Shown here piece after piece: positions 21,956 to 34,293 of a DNA stretch of 64,000 bases. The notes under the pieces were generated by a model that was not told where the DNA came from, made no database searches, and was given only the letters and a program-made list of their open reading frames with translations. Position numbers and translations under genes: made by a program. Location of the stretch: positions 67,285,554 through 67,349,553 of the forward strand of contig OX485803.1 of the NCBI GenBank assembly GCA_950295325.1. The letters run 5' to 3'. The first letter of the stretch is position 1; every line of letters begins with the position of its first letter. Source of the stretch: Polytrichum commune. Taxonomy: Eukaryota > Streptophyta > Polytrichopsida > Polytrichales > Polytrichaceae.

Positions 21956-22947
21956 TGATACTACTGTAGTGAAAAGAAGTAGGTCAAAGGTTAAAAGAGT
22001 TATTGTCTTATTATATGTATCCCTCCCTGTACATCTCTCACATATGCAGGGAGGTTCAATAGGTTGTCCTTACTTTTCATCCGTCACCTCCATATGCTGG
22101 CACGAATAAAAGCTTGTCCTGCATCTGCAGTTGCATTGCATTGCATATGAAAAAGTACAAATGCAGATTCAAATGCAGGTGAGTGGGCTTCCTCTAAGTA
22201 GGAAGAGATTATTTGTACGACTATTTTGAGATACACACCTTGTTCTTTCATGCTAATTTGATGACTTTTCAAAGGGTTGCAGCTTAGGGGTTCCTAAAGA
22301 AGACTCTAGGAAAAGTCTTGAGAGGGGGCTAATGTGCACTACGAAAAAGGGAAGGTGCCCCCTACTAGAGGAGCCGTCCATCACTAGTAATTGTGGGCGG
22401 GGCATAAGTAATACAACCCATGATCACATGATCAAAAAAACATCGAGGATTAAGGCTGTGACAAAATCAAAATCGATCACAAGAAGTGGTGCAGGGTGAC
22501 AGTGGAGGCTAACAGGTGCTAAGCATTTAGCAAGGTCCCACATATTCAACACCATTGCAAAACCCAACGGCCGTTAAGGAGTACCAACCCATTCCTTCTC
22601 CAAAAAAAAAATCCCCACAACATTTCCCTCCATACAAACACACTTGATTCAAATTTGGATAGAAACTACACACTTCTTCATCCAGGTAGTCAAACCCATA
22701 TTTATTCTACTGATCGTACTACACACTTTTGGGGGGATCCTATGCCTATGATCCTATTTTTTTCTCTACTGATTATTAAAATGAAGAATTTATCCACCAC
22801 CTTATTTTACGTATAATCATGTGGAGGACATATTTCCAATGCTATGGTAAATCTAATGAAATTATAAAATTTACTGTAGATGAATTGAATTGACCCTATT
22901 TTTTTTTAATCTCATGTGGTTTTCTAAAATTTTGATAGTAACCTCCC
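21956..22947. other. No gene; one CACTA-like terminus
   Basis: CACTACGAAAAAGGG at 22337 looks like a CACTA transposon 5' end, but no matching reverse terminus was found, so no element is called. The rest is AT-rich and unassigned. Confidence 0.4.
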
Positions 22948-23622
22948 CGAGTGGACTCTTCAGACCACATATGAACTAATGTGAGTGTAAGAAGGGGTAA
23001 TATTTGAGGCATTAGCATACATAGTATACATAAGGGAGCGGTATTAATTTTTTCTAGTGAGTACATTTTAAAAAGGTTTTAAGAATTTTGAAGTAAATGT
23101 AGATGTACAAAAGGGGCCCTAAGGTTTAGAGGAAAAGTTGATTAAAGATTCATCCAATTCTTGTTTTCATTTATTCTTGTCATATGGTAATAGTCCTTAA
23201 TGACTACCCTCTCCATTTTTGGTTAGGGTTTGCATTTGGGTTCTAAGTTTTTACAGTTTGGAGGGTCTTGGACAACATAGGCTCCCTTAAGTTTTGCTCT
23301 CTAGATTGTGGCTAAGTTACTGTGCTCTAGTATTTGTTTGTTTGGTGCAGTTATTGAGTTACATGCTATGGATGAAATTTGTTTAATGACTTTTCCATTT
23401 GTAATAAGGGCATGTTGAAGTCATGATTTATATTTTGTATATGTAGTGGAGGCATTTATCACATTCATTTGAAAAGCCTAGCATCAAACATGAGTCCATT
23501 TTCTAGCTTGCCATCAGTACATATACATTTGTTTTCCTTCATGAAATTCCTATGTATAGGGGGTTTAATTCCAAAGTAACCTACGCACATCATTTAGATA
23601 TCCAAAGAAGAGTCCACCCCCC
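22948..23622. mobile_element. Mutator-like 0.65-kb element, copy 2
   Basis: Starts GTGGACTCTTCAGACCACAT and ends AAGAAGAGTCCACCCC, so it keeps the short terminal inverted repeat. Internal blocks match copies at 13851-14465 and 44942-45599 in the same orientation. No target duplication could be identified. Confidence 0.75.
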
Positions 23623-23891
23623 GGGGTGGGCATCCCATTGCATAGTTCCAACTTCTATTCAACATACTAAACCAAATCTACCTAAATGAGGCAACCTTGT
23701 TGCAAAGACCAAAATTTGTGTCAATTTGATCATTTTGATACAAATTGAGGCCCCAATGACAAAGTGATCTCCAGGGTCATTACATTAGGGATGGTAGTGG
23801 TAGTGGTTTACTTTCTTTGGTTTTATTTCCATGAAAACAACATAATAAACACCCATCAACCCCCTGATGATCACTCCTTACCCCCCATCAA

Positions 23892-23903
23892 CCCCCCCCC
23901 CCC
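23892..23903. repeat. Poly-C tract (12)
   Basis: Twelve consecutive C within a CCCCCATCAACCCC context. The region 23623-24310 is otherwise unassigned. Confidence 0.85.
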
Positions 23904-24309
23904 AAGGCATGTGGGTGTTATCCGATTCGTTTTCATGTTCTCCAACTTAACTGATTAGGTTCACACACACAAAACTCATGTTTGCATTAACAAATCTACA
24001 TTGAAGCATTGGCCAAATTTGGATTAATTTGGACCTCCCCTTATTTAAAATTCAAAAGCGCATGTTTGTGGATTCCTTAAACTACCTATATAGGTTGTCA
24101 CAATTCTATTCTCCATTGAGTGTGGAGTAGCTAATCAAAACTGAAGTTGAAGTCTAATTGGGTTTAAACATGTGTCTTTATGATGCTTGTTCTTTTGATC
24201 CCCCACCGAACCACACACCAATCAAAGAGAGGCATGTGATTAAGAAAAGTAATTGAATAACACCCACATACCTTACTTGTGTGGTTAACTTCCCTTGGGG
24301 TGGTTGTTC

Positions 24310-24560
24310 ATGCTTTAGAGAGGAAATTATTGCATGCAAGCACAACTCTCATTCATCTAACATATAAGACCTGAAATAGTATGCATCCCAAAGGTTACTA
24401 TTTCTAGTCGATTAGACACTGAAGTTGACCTTAAAATCCCCGAATTACTCTAGTCCAACTTCTAAATTACTTGAGATGAATCGACAAACAACATATAGGG
24501 GGTCAAGGTTTGACGTAGGATGGATGAGAGGTACACTCATTTGCGATAAATCCCTCTCCG
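24310..24560. mobile_element. Palindromic MITE (family B), copy 2
   Basis: Left arm CTCTCATTCATCTAACAT with AGTATGCATCCCAAAGGTTA. Right arm GGTCAAGGTTTGACGTAGG then ATGGATGAGAGGTACACTC. The arms are inverted relative to each other and match 41952-42193. The terminal bases are degenerate. Confidence 0.6.
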
Positions 24561-25019
24561 CTCATGCTCACGTGGCATCACTACACTACACTAAAGTGTC
24601 ACCAATTCTATTTGTCTTGCTCAACACTAATTGTAAACTGCTAGTGCAGTGTCACCAACACTAATGTAAACCTAACATCATTTGACGCTCCATGTAAATG
24701 TTTTTGGGGGCATTCTCAACTTACAATGTTGCACTTACCAAGTGATTTTTTCATCCAAATCTCAACCGTCCATGAGAATGTTTCCAATACCGGACTGTTA
24801 GGATGCAGAATATACCAAAACGTGTTTCAATGGATTCATCCAAATATCAATCATCCATGACAGCACTTGTAAACGTATTCATGCGAAGTGTCATTCAAGG
24901 AGTGACCACGGTGACATCAAATACCACATGACACTAAATACGATCCTTTGTGTAGACCCCTTCAGAACCAACAAACCCTCGTGATGTGCAAAAGAGCTCA
25001 ATCTAATTCAAGAAGTACA

Positions 25020-25270
25020 TTGTTTTGTCTAATTAGTGTGGGTGGGCAATGCATGCGGGTGGGAATTTAGTGTGGCCCACATTAATTTCTACAGTACTTC
25101 CCTTGGTTGACATGAATATGGAGAAGAAAAAGCCCACACTAATTTTTCACACTGGAAATTACAGCGGGCCACTTCAAATAGTGTGGGTGATGGGGAATTA
25201 GTGTGGCCCACACTAATTAGGTAAAAACAGTGGGAAAAAATAGTGTGGTCTCGACATGAGTGACCATAAG
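25020..25270. repeat. Cluster of ATTAGTGTGGCCCACACTAAT motifs
   Basis: At least four inverted or direct versions of TTAGTGTGG(G/C)CC occur, including a near-palindrome at about 25198-25220. A related cluster is at 47800-47930. It could be an old MITE; ends not found. Confidence 0.5.
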
Positions 25271-25390
25271 TGTGAACAGGACACACCCTATTCCAATCTC
25301 TAAGTTACTTTGAGAAAAGCAGTTGCCAGACCGTCATTGCTTTTTCTTGAAGTCTGGAACGAAAGTACCCCTAAACACGCTGATGAGTCG

Positions 25391-25431
25391 CAGTAGTAGT
25401 AGTAGTAGTAGTAGTAGTAGTTGTAGTACCC
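25391..25431. repeat. (AGT)n microsatellite
   Basis: About ten AGT units followed by a TTGTAGTA variant. Read on the minus strand it gives a tyrosine run in a spurious frame. Confidence 0.9.
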
Positions 25432-25807
25432 GGGAAGCCTGATATTATTAATTTGTGGGCGCCTCAATCGCCCCTTTTGTTTCGTGTGCGGAACCAACTT
25501 TTTAAAGTCCCTTGGAAAAATTGTCATCGTCATCAGCACTCCACATTAAGTAGTACAAAGTGCAGATAATTCTGGGTGTTTCCCGAAATGATGAAGTTCA
25601 TTGTAAGTAAATAAGACGAGGAGTTGTATGGACTTGGCCATGCAATACAGTAACAAATTTGAGTGAACTCGGTCAATACCCTTACCTCTCTAACTACCAA
25701 TCAATCTTTCAATGAATCTCTTTGACTATATCTTATGTTTTTACTTACAGTACTAATTTTTTTCTTTCTAGTTCTAGAGTATGGTTGGGTTAATTTCTTG
25801 GAGTGTT

Positions 25808-25890
25808 GATTTGGAACCGGTAATTTGGGAAAAACGAATCGGTTGATCTGTACCTATTAGCCAGTTCTCTCCGTTCATTGATGCAACATG
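25808..25890 (+). repeat. AACCGGTT family, short copy
   Basis: GGAACCGGTAATTTG, CGGTTGATCTGTACCTATTAG and CCAGTTCTCTCCGTTCATTG follow the family order. Only the terminal part remains. Confidence 0.5.
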
Positions 25891-26285
25891 TGCACACACA
25901 CTTATATATGATTATCGTTGATTTCTAAGTGTCGAATAGGCCTGGTTTGAACTTCTCCAAGCGAAAAATAGCGAATTTGAGCTACATACTTCGATTTTTA
26001 GCTAATCATGACAAAAGCGACCTTATCTTGAATCGACTCATTTCTCAAGTGCATTACATTCACAAGTTAAACACTATGATGTTATTAAAAATCTAAGTTC
26101 AAATACGTGAGTTAGGTGTCCTTGGATGCAAATACATATGTTATACTTTCATCTCCAATATCTAGTAAGACTAGATGTACATTATAACTTGGACAAAAGA
26201 CCATGTATATAACAAAGTCTCCAAGAAGACATGAAGATGTAAAACATGATTCAAGAACTTGGTGAAACGGCAATCCCGTAGGCTG

Positions 26286-26368
26286 GGGCGAAACAACCTA
26301 TGCATTGGTTCTTTGGAGGCAAGAGTTTAAGCTTCCAACAAGGAACGAGTGTATGGGTTGTTTCGCCC
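26286..26368. repeat. Foldback, 34-bp imperfect stem, copy 1
   Basis: GGGCGAAACAACC (26286) pairs with GGTTGTTTCGCCC ending at 26368. The stem continues through TTGGTTCTTTG/CAAGGAACGA to a 14-base loop. A sister copy at 43175-43262 keeps the same foldback with different bases. It resembles a small MITE or a hairpin-RNA locus; no function can be claimed. Confidence 0.6.
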
Positions 26369-27779
26369 AAATCCAATCCCGTATACATGTGCATATATGG
26401 CTGTATATTGGGACCGTGTGTCCTTTAAGGGTTAAGCATCATTAACCTTGAGCTCTACTCCACATCAGCTGCACTTGAACGAGTCTTTGCCCAGTTTCCC
26501 AATCATGCCCCTATCCAAGAATTGTGGCTATCCTTGGAGCCAAAAGTTGGAGGAACACAAATCTGGTATAATATTAATGCTAGCTAGCTAACTTGTCATC
26601 TCACCTTTGTCTCAACTTTCATAGGCGTGTGTGTGTCTGGAGCGTCGTGGGCTTCATGTTTTGCCTATCCTATGAGCTTTGACAACAAGGATGCGCCCTT
26701 TTTCCAATCAATTTATATATGTGGAGATTAAGCAAAGTGAAGTCGAGCCCGGGTGTACCAAAGTGCATGCCTCGGTCCGAATGTCATAACTCTTGTGTGC
26801 TTTAAAAGATCTTGAACAATGAGCACCTTAAAGTTGGGAGGCCCATTTATGGGGGGTATCAAAGTGTCATATGGAGGGCACTTTGTGATACACACTCTCA
26901 ACTCCGTAGTATCGCACTTTGCGGCAACCAAAGTGCACGTGATATTACAAAGTTACATAGTGTTAACATGGATGCGTGATAATTGAGAATTAGTGAAGCA
27001 TGTGATATTATGGAATAACACAAAGTGTAACATTATAATGTTGAAGTGAATGATTTCATACATGGGACATGGAGAATCTCTATAAGTTGCACACATACGC
27101 AAAGCTTATGGTACGATTGGAAAGTCCAAGAAGTCAAGAAATACTTTGTGCAAGGCCTTGGTGCAACACCCTAACATGGAGCATATTGGGAAGATTATGA
27201 AGAGGGCGGCGGCGAGAATGATACAATCATGGATCTTGAAACTTCAGAGGCAATGAAAATTGGTTAGGTTCTCTGGTCGGTGGGCAACTGGATGATCTTG
27301 ATTTTGGGTTATGTGAAGATATGGAAGCTTTGGATGTTGGAGGGAGGCATTTGGGGAGCCAAGGCATTCAACGTGGGCTTTATGAAGATGATGAAGGAGA
27401 TTATCAACTTAATGAATTTTGGACGCCAACAGTTGTGTGGTGGACTCCTGGTGTGTATGTGTCCACATGAGTGAACCTTTTTGAGAAGTAGACTCTTACT
27501 TCTTCTTCTTCTTTTTTGCCTTCAAGCAAATACTTTGTAGATTTCAATCTTCGTAGAAAACTACGTTTGTTTAAATGGTGAAAGGGAACTTGCAAGCACT
27601 CCTATTTTATGTCATGTGTGGACTAGAATGAAGTGATGATGTTGAAATTTGTGCAAAAAATAAACCCTAAAGACAAGAAGCTCAGGGTGCAGTAGTTTCG
27701 ATTTAAAGGAGAAGAGAAGGACTTTACCTCGATTAGATCCATGTAAAGGAATTTATAGAATATTTCTCAATAAAGCAAA

Positions 27780-27873
27780 AGAAACAATGAAAGATGTCAA
27801 CATGCAACCGGTTGGTCTTGGAAACACTAGGAGCTTGATTAAATATGCCCAAACCACCCCCCCCCCCCGACAT
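27780..27873 (-). repeat. AACCGGTT family, minus copy with C expansion
   Basis: GAAAGATGTCAACATGCAACC, GGTTGGTCTTGGAAACACTAG and TATGCCCAAACCACC lead into a 12-base C run (27857-27868). The run stands where other copies have a short C or G stretch. Confidence 0.7.
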
Positions 27874-27885
27874 TGACAACCATGT

Positions 27886-28263
27886 ATGCATAATGATCGA
27901 AATTTTGACTCATGGATCTCCTATAATGAGCCTATAAATTGGCACCACAACAACCCTCATGCAAAAAGGATATACTCATTTCACATATTGGCCAACGATT
28001 ATGAGGGACATACATTTTGCACATTTGAGCTCACCATAAATTCATCTCAAGAAACATACATGGAAAAGAAATATCAGTATAAGGGATTTCAACCAAATGC
28101 AGATAGGAATGTAGCTCCCCTCATCTACCCTTTCATATTTCAAAGAGATGGCATTGCAAAGGTCAACGAATTCTTTCATGTTGATATGGAGACAACCAAC
28201 ACATCAAATTCCCGACATGGACAAAACCCCAAGCATTCAATGACGAATTTTAGTGATTTCTAA
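27886..28263 (+). CDS. Hypothetical protein fragment, 125 codons
   Basis: ATG to TAA, no membrane segment or signal peptide. The composition is protein-like, with Trp, Tyr, His and Phe spread through residues 10-95. The first residues include DSWISYNEP and later DYEGHTFCTFEL. It begins 12 bases after the end of an AACCGGTT-family repeat, so the 5' end may be truncated or accidental. I do not recognise the family. It could be a relic of a transposon gene or a chance frame. Confidence 0.28.
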   Translation: MHNDRNFDSWISYNEPINWHHNNPHAKRIYSFHILANDYEGHTFCTFELTINSSQETYMEKKYQYKGFQPNADRNVAPLIYPFIFQRDGIAKVNEFFHVDMETTNTSNSRHGQNPKHSMTNFSDF

Positions 28264-31075
28264 GAAGATATTTGCAGTAATCAGAAATCGGTGCATGGAA
28301 ACGAACCTTGAAGTCATCATTGTCGTCCAATGCATAAAAGATTGCTTCTGTATCTTCATCGGGCATGGATGGAACCGTACTGGAACAATACCAATTCCGT
28401 GGTGCTCGATCTCAAATTTAAAACAACTCAACTTCTAAGGATATGTAGAAAGCAAAATTAATAGGGCTTGCATTTGAGATCAGTAAGTGGTGACCTTCAC
28501 AATGAATAGTGCATGCATATGTACATATTCATCTCCTTAAAGAGCTTATCACATTGGTGGATTGAATTGCCAAGAGATGTGCAAGATAGGCAAGAGGGAG
28601 AAGAATAGGGTTTAGGATTAGGGTTTAAGGCTTAGAACAAATCCTCACATGAGAAATTTGCAGTATCATAACACATGATCCATCTTCACATATCAACTTG
28701 GCCTTCCCATGCAATGTGACACATCCATCCACCAACAATTCAACAAGTGACATAAGAAGAAGAAAAATAAAAATAAGAAGACACTTCACATATTGATGCG
28801 ATGCAATGCAAGGATGTCGGTTGACTTCTCTGGCAGCTTGCATTAATGGCAAAACCCATGATACAAGAGAGAGAAATGTGACAATAAGGAGTGAGATTTG
28901 AACTAAGAACATTTGTACCCTAGGGTTTCGGGATATTAGAGAATGAGTGACATTACAGGGGTTGATATTATGGAGTTTAGGGTGTATATATATTTTGAGT
29001 TGAATGTGTCAATGATTGTCTTATGTAAAATTAGTCCACTTATCACAAGCATTAATTCAGTCAAAGTATGTGAATATGTAGATTGCATTATAAGAAGATT
29101 TTTGCTCGTATGGATGATTAAGAGTCAAAAAAACAAACCACACATGAAGTTATTCAATTTCCTTTTGTCAATATGTTGTTTTTAAGTATGAGTTCCATAT
29201 CACGAACGTTTAGATACTTGTTTGGGGTTCATACAAATCATCACATATCCCGTGTAAAACATATCCATGGAGTCTTCACCTTCCTACAATGACCTCATGT
29301 GTTAGTTATCACGCTATACATCGTAGGCAAAAATGTGCCAAACATCCATCCCACTGTGACTTTATGGGAGGAAACTTCTCGATAATCTAATGAACCACAT
29401 AAACGAGTATGAGACAAGTACCATATCCCCCAACATAGGTATAAATATATACTCACTACACCCTAGCATAGTGTATGAAATTTCCTTATCAACTTCAAAC
29501 GAAGTATTATATTTTTGAGAACTCCGACCAAAAATTAGTACTTAGCAACTTATCCTTATTCAACAAAGTAGAATTGAAATATTAAATAAGGTTTCTTTAC
29601 TTAAGTCATGCACAAACATTGACAATCTAATGAATCTCTATTGCATCACTTCCATCTAAGGTGTGCACTATTTGAGACCTATCAAAAGACGTAGTGACAA
29701 TTCTCTATGTTATACTCTCTATGTCACTTCTCTTAGCATCAATGATATCATATTTGAACTTCATATGGCCTTTAGTTTTTGAAAATCAACACATGAAGAT
29801 TGTCATTACCTAGTTCTCTTTGTGCACATTTTTTAAGAAGGTCAATGAGGACCGTAGAGATTCCTACCTAGTGTCCAAAGACCTTCACAAAGAAAAAACA
29901 AATTGTAACATGTTGGAGCCAAACCCTCCAAGAGAGGGGGGGGGGCATGTGTGTGCGGAACCTATTATTAAAACCTCCTATATAAAACAAAATCATAACA
30001 TAAAAAAGAAAAGGCTACACATAGAAATAGGTAGCTACATAACAATCTTATAGTTGTATATGACAATCTTGAACTTCTACATTTAATTATTTGAAATATC
30101 TATATAAAATATGATTGCATGCAAAAGAAGAAGGTTGTCCCATGTATATACAATGATTGATGCCAAGAAGATGATGACATTTCACTCTACCATCACATGG
30201 TCTGTTAAATCATAAAGTCCACATCAAGCCAAGGAATAGTTGGAGCCTGTAATGATTTTTTAAGAAACAAGATGACAAGAATGCAAGAAGTTAGGTTGCA
30301 TTTTTTGGCTAATGGGGGACAATCATTATTGTTTTATGGCTGAACATATGAACTTTTGGAGGTATAAGCAGGTATAAAGCACACTTGGATGAAATGAAGT
30401 CCTCCTATGAAAAACCTTCAAAGGATTTTAGATCAACCCTTGATGGACGTGGGGTGCGTCTATATGGGATACATGCCAATTAAAATACCAAAACAAGTGT
30501 TGAAATAAAAATCTATGTGATATATTATATTGAATCCAAATTTAGCATGTATTATTAAAAGATAATGTGATAATAAAGTCATATGTGACAACATTGATTG
30601 TGTATATATGGTATGTATTTGACTCTACATCACTTTATCAAACCCAAATTTTCCTATGATTCATGCTACATATGTGCATATCTTATTTGAGTAATGCATG
30701 TGACAAATGAGTTTATTTCAAATAGGGTCACTTTTTATCTTTTGAGCCCAAATTTTCACTAAGTTATTTTAAACCCCTCCGTACAACATCAACATGCCCA
30801 AATTGGGCCTCTTGGACGTTCAAGGGTTAAGCTTACCTTTTCCAGAAGATTCAAACTACATTATTTATTTCTACACAATGAAATGAAATATTACCCGTCC
30901 CATATGTATATTTGTAAGCCAAACTCTCACCCCAAACCTAGAATGACAATGTGTGTCCCATAATGAGGTCCCATCTTTAAACCATAGTCATTTTTAAGAA
31001 TAACGCATCAACCTGAGGGCATAAATTAGTCAAAATCCTAGTGTTTCATAAATAACTTATTTGAAATGATTACAA
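28264..31075. other. No gene assigned, AT-rich
   Basis: Two AGGGTTTA telomere-like octamers at about 28610-28626 are too few to call a telomeric tract. A 10-base G run lies at 29936-29945. Open frames under 100 codons lack features. Confidence 0.45.
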
Positions 31076-31364
31076 AGCACACACCACAAACCTATAAGGG
31101 GTCAAGGTTTTATGTTGGATAGATGAGAGGCACAGTTGAAACTAAGGGAGAGAGGTAATTCTCATATATAAGGGTACCTCTCCATCCAACATGAAAACTT
31201 GACCCCCTATAGGTTTGCTGCCGATTCATCTGAAATGACCTTGAGTAGAATGATTTGGGATCTTTAAAGCTAATCCCAATGTCAAATCAATTAGAGAAAA
31301 ATAACCTTTTGGTTGCATTCTATTTTAGGGCTTTATGTTGGCTAAATGAGAGGTATGCTTGTAT

Positions 31365-31396
<32 letters not shown>
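31076..31396. mobile_element. Palindromic MITE (family B), copy 3 plus fragment, with (CT)n tail
   Basis: A partial right arm (ACAAACCTATAAGGGGTCAA to ATAGATGAGAGG, about 31086-31135) is followed by a fuller copy in inverted orientation. That copy runs from CCTCTCCATCCAACATG near 31180 to TTTATGTTGG-TAAATGAGAGG near 31355. It ends in a (CT)n run at 31369-31396. It resembles 41952-42193. Confidence 0.6.
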
Positions 31397-31400
<4 letters not shown>

Positions 31401-31711
31401 ACTAGGCTCCTTGAAGTTAAGCACATGTTAAGGGCGTAATCTTTGACCTTGGCTTACCAAACCCTGTTTCAAAACCAACATCTTTGAACGTGTGTGGCGC
31501 TGTGATTTTGGATCTAGCTATGCACCTATGATTTGCGCTTTTAAAAAATAAATTAAAATATTATGCGATTATCTCATGAATTTGTGGATGAAATAGCTAG
31601 AAGTACCCCAAAACCCATAAAATACGGATGAGTTCACCACCTTTGGGACAAATCTTCATAGATATGAATGATAAATTGTATAATCATCCATATGTGATGT
31701 TGTTACTCCAA

Positions 31712-32232
31712 TGCCCCCTTCCCACCTGACTTTAGCTAAGAGTAAAAGTTGGTTCTAACAAACCGGCCTTCGCACCATCAACATTATCTAGTGCCGAGCC
31801 TAGTTGGCAAATGATGTGGCATGGCTTAAAAGTGGAGGTTTTAAGCCTCAACCACCGAGCCTCCCATCGGTACCTAAACATGAGGCAAGAATATAGGAGC
31901 TTTAAAAGTGTCGCCTCCCATCCTTGTGATTGGTTGCTTTTTAGTCTTAGCTTTGAGGGCACGAGGAGCTTCATTAACAAAAACCGATGGTAAGATAGGT
32001 GAGTAGTAAGGCATTTGGGGATGGGACAAAAACTACCCAACATTCATTGCTTGGTAGATAAAACAATGAACATGTGTGAAAGCTACTTAACTAAAAGCTA
32101 CTTGAAAATCTCCGGAGCAAGTTCTTGTAGGTGCATTAGGATAGTCGGATGCCTCCGCTATAACTGAGGGAGCTTTACCCAGTTTTTAAGAAATACTTTG
32201 GGTCTAAACTAAAGTCAGGTGGGAAGGGGGCA
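31712..32232. mobile_element. 521-bp TIR element (TGCCCCC family), copy 1
   Basis: Ends TGCCCCCTTCCCACCTGAC and its reverse complement, with a terminal inverted repeat of about 24 bp. The flanking direct repeat is CAA (31709-31711 and 32233-32235). The length is exactly 521, as in the second copy once its insertion is removed. Related copies: 40041-41512 (same orientation) and 43633-44152 (inverted). The minus-strand frame of about 100 codons inside is shared only because the DNA is shared. No transposase domain is visible. Confidence 0.88.
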
Positions 32233-32929
32233 CAATGCTTGTAGCCAATGCTCCTGTCTTCAAAACTTGAGATAGAAACCACCACTTTGGCAGCCTCCCC
32301 TTCATGCTCATGCAGTGTGAAATCTCTGCTGTGTTTCATTCAATGCAAAAGCCTAAACAATAAGTCTAATAAACAACTTTATGAACTTGGTGCTCTAAAT
32401 AGTAGTAGAAAGGTAGAAGTGATTGCATGTGAGATCTATGACAAAACTTTCTACAATGAAACCCCAACAAAGCTAAAAGTGTGCATATATGACAACCATG
32501 GTTGCCAAACTTTCCACTTATAAGTAGATCCAACAAAGGTCACACCCACCAACCAACGCCTAGCCTAGCCTTGCTTTATTATTGGTAACATTTTTGGATC
32601 ATGCGGGTACCCTGTTGCCAGATATATATAGCTGGATGAATGTACTTGCAAACAATCACTCACTACACTGTTTTTGTCTAATAGGTATGGGCCACCATTT
32701 CGGAGTTACGTGTTGCTATAACTTTTGTGCCGGCATTGCCATTTCTTTACCAACTAAGCTATATCATATTCCTCGGTGTCCACTGGAACTACTTATGTTA
32801 TTTGGGTAGAAAATATTCTCAGCAAAATGTTATAGCAATGCATAACCCCAAATGGTAACCGTACTAACTAGACAAAATAATGTACCAGCATATCAAGTCC
32901 TGTGCCAACGTCCCACGTTGATGAAAGAA
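32233..32929. other. No gene assigned
   Basis: Two open frames of 91 and 75 codons (32248-32523, 32582-32809) have no recognisable domain. No defined repeat was found. Confidence 0.4.
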
Positions 32930-33270
32930 CAATGCAAATCTATCATTGTGTTAGATTTGTAAGTTTTCCAATTACAGAGGACACGTTTCTAGTGACGTAG
33001 GTTGATTGCCTAGGACTCATAAGCTTGTAGTGACTGGCCATGCGGTTCATTCATTTAAGACATGATTATAGTAGTTGGCACTACCAACATACAAGAGAGT
33101 CTTGGGCAATCGTCATGCATTGGTAAAATAACAATGCAAATCTACCATGGTGGTAGATTTGCTAATTTTCGAGTAATGTAGGATAGGTTTTTTTAAGTGA
33201 TGCAAGGCGATTGTCTATGTGACATATGCTTGAAGTGTGAGGGTTAGGAATCGTATGGAAGCACTTGGGA
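32930..33270. repeat. Foldback repeat family E, copies 2 and 3
   Basis: Copy 2 (about 32930-33060) and copy 3 (about 33118-33270) lie in tandem. Each has AATGCAAATCTA, TAGATTTG and a GTGA-G-AGG-(C/T)GATTG block. Copy 3 carries the near-palindrome GCAAATCTACCATGG/GGTAGATTTGC (33136-33162). Copy 1 is at 5336-5440. Confidence 0.6.
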
Positions 33271-34293
33271 CTCCTTGTAGCATGTGAGGTACGTGACCCC
33301 ATAACGAACACTTCCAACTCCACATACACTTCTCGCCGTTGGTTGAGACTGCGAAGTGTCCAACATCCGGTTAGCGATTGTGAGTCATGAAGAACATGGG
33401 ATTCGTGAAAATGTCACATGGCACACCAAAATGTCACAAATGCCGTTTTCTTGAATATAAGGAATGCCGGCTTGAATGGGTCCCTTGGAGGCAACTTTTG
33501 CCAACTACATTAAGATGTATTTACAAAATGCTAGTAGCATGTGGAAGTGATAATGAGGGAAGGGGTCTTTTTATATCATGAATGTTACGCTCTTCATTGT
33601 TACTTCAAACACTCTTGAGAGCAATTGCAATCAAAGCATGACATGCATGATATGAAAATACTTCTTTTGTACTCTATGAACTTATATCATAAATGCCCAT
33701 ACAAAATTAACTTCAAAATGCAAAAACTTTCAAAATTGAAGTGCAATCCACAAGACTAGAAACTGAGTCGGCCCTTAGAAAAAGACATCACATGTGAATG
33801 TGACGTTTTCACGAATACTATGTTGAAGATTGTTGTTTCAAATGTTCGGATCGGGGTTCAAGTACAAAAGTTGTTTAAAGTGGTCAAAGTGAAGATTACT
33901 CTTTCACTTTGAGTGATCGTATAGGCCCTTCCGATTGTGCTAACTACCAACCTAGTGTTGTGTTTACGGGATTCGTATAAAGCGAAGTTTAGTGTGTTGG
34001 AATCCCCTTTCAAAAGCTAACAAGGGGCATCCAAAACCAAGCACCATCCATCTACCTTATCGTACCCCATGAAACCGAGACTGGTTGTCTATCTGTCCGA
34101 TCGAGCAGTTGTCATGGCATTCACTTATCCGCCCAGCAAGATGTGGTCAGAAACGTGGCACTGCATCCCACACATTAACTTCATAAAGTTCCTTAGTCCT
34201 CAAGTCATCAATCAGGACTCATATTAAGTTAAGTGAAGTTAAGTTAGGAAACCCCCACCCCATGCGACGTTCCACTTTTCTGCATGCTGGTGC
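33271..34293. other. No gene; small hairpin and dispersed repeat
   Basis: TCAAAGTGAA and TTCACTTTGA at about 33892-33922 form a 10-bp stem. The surrounding block (33845-33970) resembles 35390-35520. The 64-codon frame at 33387-33581 is not convincing. Confidence 0.4.

Noticed and set aside
28606-28630. Telomere-like AGGGTTTA pair
   Set aside because: Only two units; not evidence for an interstitial telomeric array.
31732-32043. 103-codon minus-strand frame with relatives at 40061-40243 and 43836-44132
   Set aside because: Shared only because the whole 521-bp element is shared. The frame is truncated differently in each copy and has no transposase motif.
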